A DNA stretch of 64,000 nt. It comes from Streptomyces sp. MspMP-M5 (lineage in GTDB: Bacteria > Actinomycetota > Actinomycetes > Streptomycetales > Streptomycetaceae). Of the stretch, positions 37,479 to 46,353 are shown piece after piece. Each line of letters starts with the position of its first letter. Position 1 is the stretch's first letter. A program made the translations under genes and the position numbers. The notes beneath the pieces were generated by a model, which saw only the letters and a list, made by a program, of their open reading frames with translations, had not been told where the DNA came from and searched no databases. The stretch covers positions 594,812 to 658,811 of the forward strand of contig NZ_KB891853.1 in NCBI RefSeq assembly GCF_000373585.1, in the 5' to 3' direction.

Positions 37479-38534
37479 ATGACCCACACCTCTGTCGCCG
37501 CGTACGCCGCACCCGCACCGAAGGCACCGCTGGAGCGGACCACGATCCCGCGCCGCGAGCTGGGTGCCCACGACATCCTGATCGACATCAAGTTCGCCGG
37601 TATCTGCCACTCCGACATCCACACCGTGCGCGCCGAATGGGGCGACGGCGGGAACTTCCCGATCGTCCCCGGCCACGAGATAGCCGGCGTGGTGGCCGCG
37701 ACCGGCCCCGAGGTCACCCGCTACCAGGTGGGCGACCGGGTGGGCGTCGGCTGCTTCGTCGACTCCTGCCGTACCTGCGAGAACTGCCTGGCCGGCCTGG
37801 AGCAGTACTGCACCGGCGAGCTCGGCACCGTCAACACCTACAACGACACCGACCGGAACGGCGAGGTCACCTACGGCGGCTACGCCACCCACCTGGTCGT
37901 CGACGAGAACTACGCGCTGCGCATCCCCGACGCGCTCCCGCTGGACGCCGCGGCCCCGCTGCTGTGCGCCGGCATCACCCTCTACTCCCCGCTCGCCCAC
38001 TGGAAGGCGGGCCCGGGCAAGAAGGTCGCGGTGGTCGGCCTGGGCGGCCTGGGGCACATGGGCGTGAAGATCGCGCACGCCATGGGCGCGGAGGTCACCG
38101 TCCTGAGCCAGTCGCTCCGCAAGAAGGACGACGGGCTGCGGCTGGGCGCCGACCACTACTACGCGACCAGCGACCCGGCCACCTTCGAGGCGCTGGCCGG
38201 CACCTTCGACCTGATCGTCAACACCGTCTCGGCCAACCTGGACCTCAACGCCTACCTCGGCCTGCTGCGCACCGACGGCACCCTGGTCCAGCTCGGCGTC
38301 CCGGAGAACCCGCTGCCGCTGGCGCCGTTCGCCCTGATCGGCGGCCGGCGGTCGGTCGCCGGCTCGCTGATCGGCGGCCTCGCGGAGACCCAGGAGATGC
38401 TCGACTTCTGCGCCGAGCACGGTCTGACCTCGGAGATCGAGGTGATCGGCGCGGACCGGATCAACGAGGCGTACGAGCGGGTGCTGGCGAGCGACGTCCG
38501 CTACCGCTTCGTGATCGACACCTCGACGATCTGA
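37479..38534 (+). CDS. Zinc-dependent alcohol dehydrogenase (NADP-type, YahK-like)
   Basis: 351 residues. Catalytic zinc ligands in [12 protein letters not shown] and GHEIAG; structural zinc Cys cluster [15 protein letters not shown]; Rossmann motif [22 protein letters not shown]. The pattern is that of YahK/ADH6-type NADPH-dependent aldehyde reductases that act on broad aldehyde substrates. No good ribosome site is visible in the 52-bp gap, so a leaderless or near-leaderless message is likely. Divergent from the MmyB-like regulator. Confidence 0.9.
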   Translation: MTHTSVAAYAAPAPKAPLERTTIPRRELGAHDILIDIKFAGICHSDIHTVRAEWGDGGNFPIVPGHEIAGVVAATGPEVTRYQVGDRVGVGCFVDSCRTCENCLAGLEQYCTGELGTVNTYNDTDRNGEVTYGGYATHLVVDENYALRIPDALPLDAAAPLLCAGITLYSPLAHWKAGPGKKVAVVGLGGLGHMGVKIAHAMGAEVTVLSQSLRKKDDGLRLGADHYYATSDPATFEALAGTFDLIVNTVSANLDLNAYLGLLRTDGTLVQLGVPENPLPLAPFALIGGRRSVAGSLIGGLAETQEMLDFCAEHGLTSEIEVIGADRINEAYERVLASDVRYRFVIDTSTI

Positions 38535-38568
38535 GCCGACGCACCGATCCGAGCCGACGCACCGATCC
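38533..38568. repeat. 18-bp tandem duplication at the dehydrogenase stop
   Basis: GAGCCGACGCACCGATCC occurs twice in tandem, beginning within the TGA stop codon. Confidence 0.85.
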
Positions 38569-38665
38569 GTCGCACCCGTGCGAGGTGAGCGCCCGGGGCC
38601 GCCCCCACTGGCCGCCCCGGGCGCTCCGCGTGCCGTGACCCCTGGCACCGCCCGCACAGCATAAT

Positions 38666-38686
38666 TGGAAACGATGCCCATTTCCA
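38666..38686. promoter_or_regulatory. Zur-like inverted repeat upstream of bL32
   Basis: TGGAAA-cgatgccca-TTTCCA. TGGAAACGAT resembles a half-site of actinobacterial Zur boxes. It lies 85 bp before the cysteine-free bL32 gene, a class of paralogue known to be Zur-repressed in Streptomyces. The spacing differs from the standard 7-1-7 box, so the assignment is tentative. Confidence 0.5.
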
Positions 38687-38770
38687 TATAGCCTCCGTCG
38701 CGATCGGTACCCGCTGTCGGTACCGCGACCGGTACCCACCCGACTCCCCGACCCACGGAGGCCCGCCACC

Positions 38771-38941
38771 ATGGCCGTACCGAAGCGCAAGCTCTCCCGC
38801 AGCAACACCCGGCACCGCCGCGCCCAGTGGAAGGCCAGCACCCCCAAGCTGGTGCCCCTCACCCTCGACGGCTCCGTCCACCGCGTCCCGCAGCACCTGG
38901 TGAAGGCGTACCAGCGCGGCCTGCTCGTCCCGGAGGACTGA
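38771..38941 (+). CDS. rpmF: 50S ribosomal protein bL32, cysteine-free (C-minus) form
   Basis: 56 residues, [20 protein letters not shown]. Family signature MAVPKRK-S-S-----R-QWK is complete, but the four zinc-binding Cys of the C-plus form are replaced ([20 protein letters not shown] contains none). C-minus paralogues replace the zinc protein when zinc is scarce. RBS GGAGGCCCGCCACC. A Zur-like dyad lies upstream. A second C-plus copy elsewhere in the genome would be expected. Confidence 0.93.
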   Translation: MAVPKRKLSRSNTRHRRAQWKASTPKLVPLTLDGSVHRVPQHLVKAYQRGLLVPED

Positions 38942-39069
38942 CCCGGCCGTGACGCGCCCCGGCTGCGGAAAGTTTTTCGCGCCGGGCGGCAACCCCGCCC
39001 GGCGCCGCACGTCGTCTCGGGTGAGGGCGCCCTCCGGCGCCCCCCGTTGACGAACTGGAGCAGCCGACC

Positions 39070-39564
39070 GTGAACCCGTCCCGTACCGCGCGCACCTCCC
39101 GTACCGTCCGCCACCGCCTGAGCCGTTCGGCCGGTGCCGGACTGCTCGCCGCGACAGCGCTCACCACCGTCGCGACAGCCGGCACCGCCCAGGCCGCGCC
39201 CGCCTCGGGCCCGGCCGCCGCCCACCCGTCGCACACCCCCACCAACCCCCCGAGCCACCGCGCCACCCCGACCCCGGCCCCCACCCAGCCGCCCGGCCAC
39301 AGCGCCTCGCCCTCGCCGGCGCCCACCGACCCCCCGGGCCACAGCGCCACCCCGTCGCCGGTCCCGACGCTGCCGCCGGGCCACAGCGCCACTCCCGCGC
39401 CCGCCCCCAGCCACCCCGCCCCGGCCCAGGACGGCGGCGACCGCAAGCAGCTCGCCAAGACCGGTTCTTCCTCCGGCGCCACCCTCGCGCTGGGCGGCGG
39501 CGCGGCCGCCCTGATCGCCGCGGGCGGCGGCGCGCTCTACGCGGTCCGCCGGAAGCGCGCCTGA
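39070..39564 (+). CDS. Sortase-anchored Pro-rich surface protein (LAxTG)
   Basis: 164 residues, GTG start. Signal peptide (residues 1-42, cleavage after AQA), then about 80 residues with four copies of a PxPAPTxPPGHSA-type unit. The C-terminal sorting signal is LAKTG at 128-132, a hydrophobic helix (LALGGGAAALIAAGGGALYAV) and RRKRA. LAxTG is the class E sortase signal of Streptomyces. It is a short wall-attached stalk with no globular domain. Confidence 0.85.
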   Translation: MNPSRTARTSRTVRHRLSRSAGAGLLAATALTTVATAGTAQAAPASGPAAAHPSHTPTNPPSHRATPTPAPTQPPGHSASPSPAPTDPPGHSATPSPVPTLPPGHSATPAPAPSHPAPAQDGGDRKQLAKTGSSSGATLALGGGAAALIAAGGGALYAVRRKRA

Positions 39565-39591
39565 CCCCGCCCGGGCGAGCCCGAGGGAACG

Positions 39592-40272
39592 ATGGCCCAC
39601 TACGCACCGCACCCGGCCCCGGCACGGTTCGCCCTGCCGGGGCCCCGGCCTGCCGCCTGGCGCCGCCTGCTGCGCGCCGTCCGCCGCGGGTCCCCACCCC
39701 ACCCGGCCGCGCCGGTCCGTCAACTGTCGCCCACCGCAGGCCAGTTGACGTACGAACGAGCCGACGCGCCGCCGTCGGAACCGCACCGCCCGACCATCAC
39801 CGAGCTGTACCACGCGCACCGGCTGAACATGGTCCGGCTGGCCGTCCTCCTCGTCGACGACCGCGCCACCGCCGAGGACGTCGTCCAGGACGCCTTCGCC
39901 GCCCTCTACAAGCGCCACGGCGAACGGCTCGGCGAGGTCGACAACGCCCTGGCCTATCTGCGGACCGCGGTGGTCAACGCCGCCCGCTCGGTGCTGCGCC
40001 GCCGCCGCACCGCCCGCGACTACACCCCGCCGCACGAGACCGCCGCGCCGTCCGCAGAGGAGCGGGTGGTCCTCGACGAGGAGCACCGTGAGGTCCTCGC
40101 CGCGCTCGGCGGGCTCACCGCGCGCCGCCGCGAGGTGCTGGTCCTGCGCTACTGGGGCGAACTGACCGAGGCGGAGATCGCGGCGACCCTGGGCATCAGC
40201 CGCGGCGCGGTGAAGTCCCTGGCCAGCCGCGCCCTGGACGCCCTGGAGAAGATCCTGGAGGAACGGTCTTGA
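39592..40272 (+). CDS. ECF RNA polymerase sigma factor (SigE-like family)
   Basis: 226 residues. Region 2 (ELYHAHRLNMVRLAVLLVDDRATAEDVVQDAFAALYKRH, about 66-105) and region 4 (LTARRREVLVLRYWGELTEAEIAATLGISRGAVKSLASRALDAL, about 175-218). About 60 N-terminal residues are non-conserved and Pro-rich; a start nearer region 2 is possible. Overlaps the next gene by TTGA, indicating translational coupling with a candidate membrane regulator. Confidence 0.88.
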   Translation: MAHYAPHPAPARFALPGPRPAAWRRLLRAVRRGSPPHPAAPVRQLSPTAGQLTYERADAPPSEPHRPTITELYHAHRLNMVRLAVLLVDDRATAEDVVQDAFAALYKRHGERLGEVDNALAYLRTAVVNAARSVLRRRRTARDYTPPHETAAPSAEERVVLDEEHREVLAALGGLTARRREVLVLRYWGELTEAEIAATLGISRGAVKSLASRALDALEKILEERS

Positions 40273-40856
40273 CCACCCGCGACACCGCCCCCGGGGAGGC
40301 CGCCGCGGAACGGCCCGTCGAGGACCGCCTGCGCCGGGCCCTCGCGGCCCGCGCCGACGCCGTCGGCATCCACGACCTCCGCCCGGCGGCGCCCCCGGGC
40401 CCGCACCTGCGCCGCACCCGCCTCCCCCGCCCCGCCTTCCTCGACCGGCTCCGGCCGCGCCGCCTCGCCCTGCCGCTGGCCGCCGCGGCGGGCGCCGCCG
40501 CCCTCGCCCTCGCCGCCCACCTCGCCACCGCCCCCGAACGCCCCGCGCCCCCGCCGCTGCCGGCCTCCCCGCCGACGCCGGCCCCGGCCACCCCGCCCCC
40601 GGGCACCGCCACCCCGTCGCCGTCCCCGTCCTCCCCGGTCCCGTCCACGGAGCCCGGCCACGGCGCCGTCCGCACCTCCCCGCCCCGCCCCGGCGCCCGC
40701 CCGACGCCCGACGCCACCCCGACCGTCCCGCCCGTCCCGAGCCACCGGCCCTCCGGCCGCCCCACCGGCAACCCGGCACGCAGCGCCACCCCCACCCCCG
40801 CCCCGCCCGGCGCCTCCTCGCCGCCGCCCACCGGAAGCGCGACGCCGGGCCGCTGA
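40269..40856 (+). CDS. Single-pass membrane protein coupled to the ECF sigma factor
   Basis: 195 residues from TTG 40269, overlapping the sigma gene stop. Cytoplasmic N-terminus of about 70 residues (VEDRLRRALAARADAVGIHDLRPAAPP), one helix (LALPLAAAAGAAALALAAHL, about 58-78), then about 115 extracytoplasmic residues of Pro/Thr/Ser. The position is that of an anti-sigma factor, but the HxxxCxxC zinc motif of ZAS domains is absent, so its regulatory mode is unclear. Confidence 0.75.
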   Translation: MTTRDTAPGEAAAERPVEDRLRRALAARADAVGIHDLRPAAPPGPHLRRTRLPRPAFLDRLRPRRLALPLAAAAGAAALALAAHLATAPERPAPPPLPASPPTPAPATPPPGTATPSPSPSSPVPSTEPGHGAVRTSPPRPGARPTPDATPTVPPVPSHRPSGRPTGNPARSATPTPAPPGASSPPPTGSATPGR

Positions 40857-40906
40857 CCGACCCGCCCCTTGCCCGCCCCGTCCCCCCTTGCCCGAGAATC
40901 GTGCCC

Positions 40907-41548
40907 ATGCCTTTCCGGCCCGCACCCGTGTCCCCGTCCCCGCCCCGGTGCGCCCCCGCCACCCGCCGCGCCCGCGCCGTCGCCGCCGCGCTGACCGCAG
41001 CGGCCGCCCTCGCCCTCACGGCCTGCCACGACGGCACCGGCTACCGCGCCGAGGCCGGCGGCCGGACCGCCCCCGTCCCGGCCCTCTCGCCCGCCCCCGG
41101 CACCGGCGACTCCTGTACGCCCGACATGCTGCGGTTCCACGCCGGCGCCGAGCCGCACCACCCCCGCCGCATGCTGCTCACCGTCACCAACATCTCCGAC
41201 CGCCGCTGCACCTTCGCCGACCAGCCCTACCCCCTGCTGCACTTCGGCGACCGCCACCCGGGCCCGCTGCCGCCGCTCCCGTACAGCCGGCCGCCCGCCC
41301 CGGTCGCCCTGCCGCCCGACGGCACCGCCTACGCCGCGGTGATCACCGCCGCTGCGCCCGGCGGCCCCGGCGGGCGCAGCGCCCCGCACAGCACGGCCGA
41401 AAAGATGTCCCAGTTCGGCGTCGCACTGGCCGCCCGCGCCACCCCCGCGCAGGTCGGCGTCGACGGCCGCGCCCCGGTCCGGGTGGCCCCGGAGGCCGCC
41501 GCGGTCACCTACTGGCAGCCGAGCCCGGCCGCGGCCGGGAGGTGGTGA
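40907..41548 (+). CDS. DUF4232-like lipoprotein
   Basis: 213 residues. Lipoprotein signal with lipobox ALTAC (Cys about 39). The mature part has DSCTPDMLRFHAGAEPHHPRRMLLTVTNISDRRCTFADQPYPLLHFG, the DUF4232 beta-sandwich pattern with two Cys that probably pair. GAGAAT 8-14 bases before ATG 40907 suggests a leaderless transcript; a GTG at 40901 is an alternative. Function unknown. Confidence 0.75.
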   Translation: MPFRPAPVSPSPPRCAPATRRARAVAAALTAAAALALTACHDGTGYRAEAGGRTAPVPALSPAPGTGDSCTPDMLRFHAGAEPHHPRRMLLTVTNISDRRCTFADQPYPLLHFGDRHPGPLPPLPYSRPPAPVALPPDGTAYAAVITAAAPGGPGGRSAPHSTAEKMSQFGVALAARATPAQVGVDGRAPVRVAPEAAAVTYWQPSPAAAGRW

Positions 41549-41725
41549 CCCGGCCGCCGCCGCGGCCCCGCGCACTCGTCGCGGCCGGACGAACGAGCGA
41601 TAGCCCGTTCGTGCCGTATCGGCCAGCGCATCACCCACCAATGATCCGAGTTTGCCGCTATTGATCTCCTTTGCTCCGCCGCCTCGCGGCTGCGCCCGGT
41701 GCCTCCAGCCCGGTAGGCTTTCCGT

Positions 41726-42025
41726 GTGATCTTCAAGCGCATCGGAAATGGGCGGCCGTACCCCGACCACGGCCGGGAGAGCACCCGCCAGTGGGCGGAC
41801 GTCGCCCCGCGCCCGGTACGCCTCGACCAGTTGGTGACCACCAAGCAGCAGCTCGACCTGGAGACGCTGCTCGCCGAGGACTCCACGTTCTACGGCGACC
41901 TCTTCGCGCACGTCGTGAAGTGGGAGGGCGACCTCTATCTGGAGGACGGCCTGCACCGCGCGGTCCGCGCGGCGCTCCAGCAGCGCCAGGTGCTGCACGC
42001 CCGCGTCCTCGAACTCGACAACTGA
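41726..42025 (+). CDS. Conserved actinobacterial small protein
   Basis: 99 residues, GTG start. TAGGCT lies about 12 bases upstream, so the message is probably leaderless. MIFKRIGNGRPYPDHG and DLETLLAEDSTFYGDLFAHV, WEGDLYLEDGLHRAVRAALQQRQVLHARVLEL is a sequence I recognise as highly conserved in Streptomyces. It is sometimes named VapB-like, but no toxin gene is adjacent and no AbrB or RHH fold is evident. Its function is not established. Confidence 0.8.
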   Translation: MIFKRIGNGRPYPDHGRESTRQWADVAPRPVRLDQLVTTKQQLDLETLLAEDSTFYGDLFAHVVKWEGDLYLEDGLHRAVRAALQQRQVLHARVLELDN

Positions 42026-42163
42026 CGGCCGTCCGCCGCAGACCCGACATCCCGGCACCATCCCGGCCAATGACGCCACTCGAATTGGCCCACTCGGGTT
42101 TCCCTCACACAACGCACTGATCATCTAGTAGGCACGGCAGACGCCCCGCACTACGCTGCGGCC

Positions 42164-42814
42164 ATGAGCATGCTGACGCCTCCAGGCATGGGCGGTAAGT
42201 ACCGCATCACAGGCGACAGGTACCCGCGGATGCGCCGCCCCCGTCATCGCCGCCGCATCGTCCTCGGCATCGTGGCCGGCGCCTGCGTCCTCGGGCTGAT
42301 CGGCTGGGGAACCCTGCAGCTCATCGACGTCTTCGGCGGCAAGGGCAGTACGGCCCAGGCCGCGCAGGACAAGAGACATTGCCCGCCCGGCGGCACGGCC
42401 GGCCATGCCCAGGCCGCCCCGCCGGCCGCGAAACCGCCCGCCCCGGCGTCCCTCACCGTGAACGTCTACAACGCCACCGACCGCGCCGGACTCGCCAGGC
42501 GCACCGCCGACGAGCTCCAGAAGCGCGGCTTCAAGATCGGAAAGGTGGGCAACGCCCCGGCCGCCTACGACAAGAAGGTCAAGGGCACCGGCATACTCCT
42601 GGGCCCCGGCTCTGCCACCGCCGGCCCGCTGCGGGTCCTGGCCACCCAGCTCGCCGGCGCCCAGCAGAAGACCGACGGCCGGCAGACGCCCGACCTCGAC
42701 CTGGTCATCGGCGAAGGCTTCCAGGCGCTCGCCACCCCGCAGGAGGCCGCCAAGGCCCTCGCCCGGCTGAACCGCCCGGCCCCGGGCCGGTCCCCGGCCG
42801 CCACCACCTGCTGA
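42164..42814 (+). CDS. Membrane-anchored LytR C-terminal (LytR_C) domain protein
   Basis: 216 residues. Basic cytoplasmic N-terminus, one helix (RIVLGIVAGACVLGLIGWGTLQLI, about 31-54), then an extracytoplasmic LytR_C domain (SLTVNVYNATDRAGLARRTADELQKRGFKIGKVGNAP ... GPLRVLATQL, about 100-195). LytR_C modules accompany LCP wall-polymer ligases and probably bind envelope glycans. It ends at a strong convergent terminator shared with upp. Confidence 0.85.
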   Translation: MSMLTPPGMGGKYRITGDRYPRMRRPRHRRRIVLGIVAGACVLGLIGWGTLQLIDVFGGKGSTAQAAQDKRHCPPGGTAGHAQAAPPAAKPPAPASLTVNVYNATDRAGLARRTADELQKRGFKIGKVGNAPAAYDKKVKGTGILLGPGSATAGPLRVLATQLAGAQQKTDGRQTPDLDLVIGEGFQALATPQEAAKALARLNRPAPGRSPAATTC

Positions 42815-42831
42815 TCACCCCGGCCGATCAC

Positions 42832-42872
42832 CACAAGGGCCCCGCACCGTCACCCGATGCGGGGCCCTTGTG
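42832..42872. terminator. Bidirectional hairpin terminator
   Basis: CACAAGGGCCCCGCA and TGCGGGGCCCTTGTG are perfect 15-bp arms with an 11-base loop, between the convergent LytR_C and upp genes. Confidence 0.9.
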
Positions 42873-42883
42873 TCATGCCTTCC

Positions 42884-43519
42884 TCAGCCGGCCGTGCCGT
42901 ACATCCGGTCGCCGGCGTCGCCCAGGCCCGGGACGATGTAGCGGTCCTCGTTCAGCCGCTCGTCGACGGCGGCGGTGACCACCGTCACCGGCGTGCCGGC
43001 CAGCTCGCGCTCCATGACCTCGACGCCCTCGGGCGCGGCCAGCAGGCAGATCGCGGTGACGTCGTCCGCGCCGCGCTTGATCAGTTCCCGGATCGCCGCG
43101 ACCAGCGTGCCGCCGGTGGCCAGCATCGGGTCGACGACGTAGACCTGGCGCCCCGACAGGTCGTCGGGCATCCGGGTGGCGTAGGTGTGCGCCTCGTAGG
43201 TCTCCTCGTTGCGGACCATGCCCATGAAGCCGACCTCGGCGGTGGGCAGCAGCCGGACCATGCCGTCCAGCATGCCCAGTCCGGCCCGCAGGATCGGCAC
43301 GACCATGGGCCTGGGGTGCGACAGCCGCACGCCGGTGGTCGCCGTCACCGGCGTCTCGATGTCGACCTGCTCGGTACGCACATCACGGGTGGCCTCGTAG
43401 GCGAGCAGGGTGACCAGCTCGTCGGCGAGCCGCCGGAAGGTGGGGGAGTCGGTGCGCTTGTCGCGCAGAGTGGTGAGTTTGTGCGCCACCAGCGGGTGGT
43501 CGACGACGTGGATCCGCAT
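42884..43519 (-). CDS. upp: Uracil phosphoribosyltransferase
   Basis: 211 residues. [20 protein letters not shown] start, [22 protein letters not shown]-binding [16 protein letters not shown] and the uracil-binding [10 protein letters not shown] at the C-terminus. It converts uracil and PRPP to UMP (pyrimidine salvage). A TAGTGT box about 10 bases before ATG 43519 suggests a leaderless transcript. Divergent from the tadA-associated gene. Confidence 0.97.
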   Translation of the reverse strand: MRIHVVDHPLVAHKLTTLRDKRTDSPTFRRLADELVTLLAYEATRDVRTEQVDIETPVTATTGVRLSHPRPMVVPILRAGLGMLDGMVRLLPTAEVGFMGMVRNEETYEAHTYATRMPDDLSGRQVYVVDPMLATGGTLVAAIRELIKRGADDVTAICLLAAPEGVEVMERELAGTPVTVVTAAVDERLNEDRYIVPGLGDAGDRMYGTAG

Positions 43520-43737
43520 GACATCGACACTAACCGAGCCGCGCGGCCCCAGCGCCCGCCGTGCGCCGCCCACGCTCCGGCACGTGAGCGACATCTCTCA
43601 CAACGTCCGCACGACGCAGCGTCGAAGACGGCGCGCGGACGCGATGTTTCTGCCACGATTCCGAAGGGGCGGGAAGCAGCGGCGTGCAGCGCCGCCCCGC
43701 CCGGCCCGGCACGCCTCTGACCAGTGGGAGAGTCACG

Positions 43738-44259
43738 GTGTACTTCGCCGCACTGCTCGCGCGCACCGAAGACGGGTGGGAAGCGAGCGATACAGAGCTC
43801 GACGATGTGGAAGCGCTGACCGATCTGGCCGACCTGGCCCGAGAGGCAGCGGTCGAAGACGACACGGTGGTGGTCCTCATCGAGCAGGAGGACGCCTGGT
43901 TCGGCATCATCCGCGTCGACGGCGAGGAGGACCCGCGGGTCTTCGTCTCCAACGCCGCGGTGGCCGCCAGGAGCTCGTACGGCGCGATGCTGACCGACGA
44001 GCTCCTCGGCCGCGACGACAGCGCTGCCGACGACCTCGACAGCCTCGACCTGGACGGCACCGAGGACGGCGAACCCGAAGCGGAGCACGACGTGGACGAC
44101 GAGGCCGAGGTCACCACGGTGAGCGGTCCGCTCGGCGACCGGGGTCTGCTGAGCGACCTCGGCGTCACCGAGAAGGAACTCCTCACCCTCGACGGCGACG
44201 CCCTCGGCGCGATCGCCGACGCCCTGGGCTGCACGGACCTCCTGGAAGCCGTGCGCTGA
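43738..44259 (+). CDS. tRNA adenosine deaminase-associated protein
   Basis: 173 residues from the GTG at 43738, which has GGGAGAG 5 bases upstream; a longer reading to 43684 lacks this. VYFAALLARTEDGWEASDTELDDVEALTDLADLAREA start and DRGLLSDLGVTEKELLTLDGDALGAIADALGC end are the conserved ends of the actinobacterial family encoded before tadA. The middle is an Asp/Glu-rich linker. The biochemical role is unknown. Confidence 0.88.
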   Translation: MYFAALLARTEDGWEASDTELDDVEALTDLADLAREAAVEDDTVVVLIEQEDAWFGIIRVDGEEDPRVFVSNAAVAARSSYGAMLTDELLGRDDSAADDLDSLDLDGTEDGEPEAEHDVDDEAEVTTVSGPLGDRGLLSDLGVTEKELLTLDGDALGAIADALGCTDLLEAVR

Positions 44260-44326
44260 GCCCTCCCCGCCGGGCCCGTGTCCCGCCCCTGGGCCCGGCC
44301 CCGGCCGTGTCCCCGACACTGGGGGC

Positions 44327-44827
44327 ATGACCGTCCCCCCTTCCGCCCCTCTGCCCCCCGCCGCGCCCGACCCGCTGCGCGACCCCTGGATCGCGCCGAT
44401 GCGCCAGGCGCTGGCGGAGGCCGCCCACGCCCCCGGGACCGGTGACGTCCCGGTGGGTGCCGTCGTGCTGTCCGCCGACGGCACGGTCCTGGGCTCCGGC
44501 CGCAACGAACGCGAGGCCACCGGCGACCCCACCGCGCACGCCGAGGTCCTGGCCCTGCGCGCGGCGGCGGCGGCCGTGGGCGCATGGCGGCTCACCGGCT
44601 GCACCCTCGTCGTCACCCTCGAACCCTGCACGATGTGCGCCGGCGCGATCGTCCTGTCCCGCGTCGACCGGGTCGTCTACGGCGCCCGCGACGCCAAGGC
44701 CGGGGCCGTCGGCTCCCTGTGGGACGTGGTCCGCGACCGCCGGCTGAACCATCGCCCCGAGGTCGTCACCGGCGTCCTGGAGGCCGACTGCGCGGCGCTG
44801 CTCACCGCGTTCTTCCGCGACCTCTGA
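44327..44827 (+). CDS. tadA: tRNA-specific adenosine deaminase
   Basis: 166 residues. Cytidine-deaminase fold with zinc site HAE (PTAHAEVLAL, about 68-70) and PCTMC (about 98-102), and the family segment VYGARDAKAGAVGSLWDVVRD. It deaminates A34 of tRNA-Arg(ACG) to inosine. The N-terminal 15 residues are Pro-rich and non-conserved. Follows its associated protein gene by 67 bp and precedes tRNA-Ser. Confidence 0.95.
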   Translation: MTVPPSAPLPPAAPDPLRDPWIAPMRQALAEAAHAPGTGDVPVGAVVLSADGTVLGSGRNEREATGDPTAHAEVLALRAAAAAVGAWRLTGCTLVVTLEPCTMCAGAIVLSRVDRVVYGARDAKAGAVGSLWDVVRDRRLNHRPEVVTGVLEADCAALLTAFFRDL

Positions 44828-44895
44828 CCCCGCGCGGGCCTCCGCACGGCAATCCGATTTCGGCGCACGGGGCCCTTTGGGCTAAGCTCTCTCTC

Positions 44896-44983
44896 GGTAG
44901 CGTGTCCGAGCGGCCGAAGGAGCTCGCCTCGAAAGCGAGTGTGGCGCAAGTCACCGAGGGTTCAAATCCCTCCGCTACCGCCA
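44896..44983 (+). tRNA. tRNA-Ser (anticodon CGA), CCA encoded
   Basis: Acceptor GGTAGCG pairs with CGCTACC, with discriminator G at 44980 and encoded CCA. The anticodon stem CTCGC/GCGAG encloses loop CTCGAAA, anticodon CGA reading UCG. A long variable arm (GTGGCGCAAGTCACC) and T loop GGGTTCAAATCCC are typical of class II tRNA-Ser. Confidence 0.97.
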
Positions 44984-44986
44984 GAG

Positions 44987-45026
44987 ACACCCCCCTGATC
45001 TACGGAAACGCAGATCAGGGGGGTGT
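44987..45026. terminator. Terminator after tRNA-Ser
   Basis: ACACCCCCCTGATCT and AGATCAGGGGGGTGT form perfect 15-bp arms with a 10-base loop, directly after the tRNA 3' end. Confidence 0.9.
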
Positions 45027-45101
45027 TGTGCGTGTTGCTGCGGGCTGCCCCGTGTGCTGCGTGTTGCCGTACCGAGGCGTCGGCTGACGGTGAGTCAGGC
45101 G

Positions 45102-46277
45102 TCAAGGGGCGAGGGGGGTGACCTCGGGGGCGGTCAACGGGCTTGTGGGGAGGCCGAGGGCCATGTTGCCGACGTGGGTGAGCGGGGCGTGGCGGGGCGG
45201 CGGGAGGAAGGGGGCGGTGAACGGGGCCTCCATGCGGCCGGTGAGGCAGGAGGCCAGGCCCAGGTCCGTGGCGGTCAGGGAGAGGGTCTGCATCAGGCAG
45301 CCGGTGTCGCGGTAGATGAGGCTCAGGGCCATGCCCTCGTATTTCCAGGTGGTGCGGGCCGCCACGGAGGCGAGGCAGAGGCTGGCCGGGGGCGCGGCCT
45401 CCAGCAGCGCGGGGTCGGTGACGGTGCGCTGCTGGAAGGCGGCCAGTTCGTCGGTCCAGGGAGCGAGCCGGTGCAGGGCGTGGGTGAACGGGTCGTAGTG
45501 GTAGGCGCCGGCGGCCAGGCCGTCGACGGTCCGGGCCAGGAGGTAGATCTCCAGGCTGTGGCGGGCGCCGCCGGAGGGCGCCGGGCGCTGGGTCTGCTGG
45601 TACGCCCGCGGCGCCAGGTGGCCGCGGACCCGTGCGGCGCGGGCCAGCAGGGCGGCGAGCAGGGGCAGCGGAACGGGGTCGGGCGCGTAGCCGCGGACGC
45701 TGCGGCGCGCGGCCAGGACGTCGGCCAGCGGGCGGCTGGGGGCGTCCGCGCCGTCGGGCAGGGCGATCACCGCGTCGGCTTCGGGGTGGTGCAGGCGGGC
45801 CGGCGGCGGGGTGCCCCGGCCGGCCGTGGCCACCGGGCCGAGGCCCGATCGGGCGTGGACGGCGCGCTCGTACGGGGTCCAGCCGGGAGCGTCGGAGTCG
45901 GCGGGGCCGGAGTCGGCCGCGCTCTCCTCCGGGGTCTCCGGGCCGCTGCGGCGGAGGATGCCGGCCGCGGTGAGCCGGGTCAGCAGCCGGCGGATGTCGC
46001 CGCCGGGGGCCGAGTCCCGCCAGCGGTCGCGGAGTTGGGCCGCGGTCTGCGGGTGGTCGAGCTGGTTGAGGAGGTCGACGAGGGCGGGCTTGGCGGCGAA
46101 CTTCCGCCGGCTGCCGCAGTCCACGAGCACCGGGCCGCCGCCGTCGGCCCACTCCAGCAGCAGGTCGGGGTTGCGGCGGTAGCGGCACAGGTCGTCCTCG
46201 GGGGCGGCATGCGGGGCGTGCGGGGTGTGTGGACCCTGCGGAGCATTCGGGGCGTTGCGGACCGTGGTCTCGTCCAT
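45102..46277 (-). CDS. SagB-type azoline dehydrogenase of the TOMM cluster
   Basis: 391 residues. The N-terminal part (about 25-115: DDLCRYRRNPDLLLEWADGG, AALVDLLNQLDHPQTAAQLRDRW) looks like a winged leader-recognition or small peptide-binding domain. The nitroreductase fold (about 180-385) shows FMN features: ARRSVRGYAPDPVPLPLLAALLARA, SGGARHSLEIYLLARTVDGLAAGAYHYDP, DTGCLMQTLSLTATDLGLASCL and GNMALGLP. SagB enzymes oxidise azolines to aromatic thiazoles or oxazoles. It lies 76 bp downstream of the cyclodehydratase on the same strand. Its N-terminus is rich in Pro/His/Ala and variable. Confidence 0.88.
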   Translation of the reverse strand: MDETTVRNAPNAPQGPHTPHAPHAAPEDDLCRYRRNPDLLLEWADGGGPVLVDCGSRRKFAAKPALVDLLNQLDHPQTAAQLRDRWRDSAPGGDIRRLLTRLTAAGILRRSGPETPEESAADSGPADSDAPGWTPYERAVHARSGLGPVATAGRGTPPPARLHHPEADAVIALPDGADAPSRPLADVLAARRSVRGYAPDPVPLPLLAALLARAARVRGHLAPRAYQQTQRPAPSGGARHSLEIYLLARTVDGLAAGAYHYDPFTHALHRLAPWTDELAAFQQRTVTDPALLEAAPPASLCLASVAARTTWKYEGMALSLIYRDTGCLMQTLSLTATDLGLASCLTGRMEAPFTAPFLPPPRHAPLTHVGNMALGLPTSPLTAPEVTPLAP

Positions 46278-46353
46278 GGGCTGGTTCCCGCCCTCCGGGT
46301 GGTCGTCGGCGGTCGAGGGGTGGTCGGCGGCGGTCGGGGGATGCCGGCGGGCG

